Source of the DNA: DYIU01 sp038326775
GTDB taxonomy: Bacteria > Actinomycetota > Geothermincolia > Fen-727 > Anoxymicrobiaceae
Direction: 5' to 3'
DNA: 5,557 nt
Assembly: GCA_038326775.1 (NCBI GenBank)
Contig: JBBQKJ010000099.1
Span: forward strand, 1-5,557
Shown here one piece after another: positions 5,487-5,557 of this stretch. The position numbers were made by a program, and so were the translations under genes. How positions within the stretch are numbered: position 1 is the first letter of the stretch; each line of letters starts with the position of its first letter. The notes below the pieces were generated by a model, which was not told the origin of the DNA, ran no database searches, and saw only the letters and a list, made by a program, of their open reading frames with translations.

Positions 5487-5557
5487 ATAAAATTAATTAA
5501 GATAAGTATGCAGTCCCCCGAAATAAAAAAAAAAGTAGAGGGGTTTAAATGGAGAGG

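Noticed and set aside
5515..5543. ccccc ... gggg pairing around the A-rich run as a terminator or second repeat arm
   Set aside because: Four base pairs around a 20-nt loop is not significant; the residual resemblance to the repeat arm is limited to the terminal cccc.

Overview
The window is GC-rich bacterial DNA with five protein genes, all on the minus strand. In transcription order they are: a large secreted papain-family (C1) peptidase with a TIG domain and four long repeats (5408→2850); a small cysteine-rich protein with a zinc ribbon and a YkgJ/CxxCxxCC-like cluster (2708→2346); two tandem, clearly paralogous receiver-only response regulators (2166→1747 and 1558→1178); and a DMT-superfamily membrane transporter (1059→148). 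The 'WYxAEGATWPGFDEWVL' type repeat in the peptidase is, from memory, typical of exported proteins of deep-branching Actinomycetota known mostly from metagenomes. Together with high GC and Shine-Dalgarno-led starts this points to such an organism, but no lineage marker is present, so the placement is an inference.

The genes do not look like a tight operon. Gaps are about 120-190 nt, and upstream of the two regulators and the Cys-rich gene there are sigma-70-like boxes with 17-nt spacers, the best being TGGATA-N17-TATAAT ahead of the upstream regulator. Several starts can be refined from ribosome binding sites. The peptidase starts at the ATG at 5408 (GGAAGGA), and the regulators start at 2166 and 1558, which makes their N-termini and active sites align without any gap. 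No gene-free stretch exceeds 300 bases. The first 92 bases hold nothing I recognise.

At both ends of the window lies a copy of a short repeat with core tggggtcaggcacca, the two copies in inverted orientation. The left copy is one arm of a near-perfect 48-nt hairpin just after the transporter stop codon. The right copy lies just upstream of the peptidase promoter region. They resemble REP/RAYT-type or MITE-type dispersed elements.

No direct functional link between the genes can be shown. The regulators probably receive phosphate from a kinase encoded elsewhere, the peptidase acts outside the cell, and the transporter has an unknown substrate. I do not see a clear new multi-gene system. The most noteworthy items are the repeat pair, the paralogous receiver pair, the zinc-ribbon/YkgJ-like fusion and the repeat-bearing peptidase.
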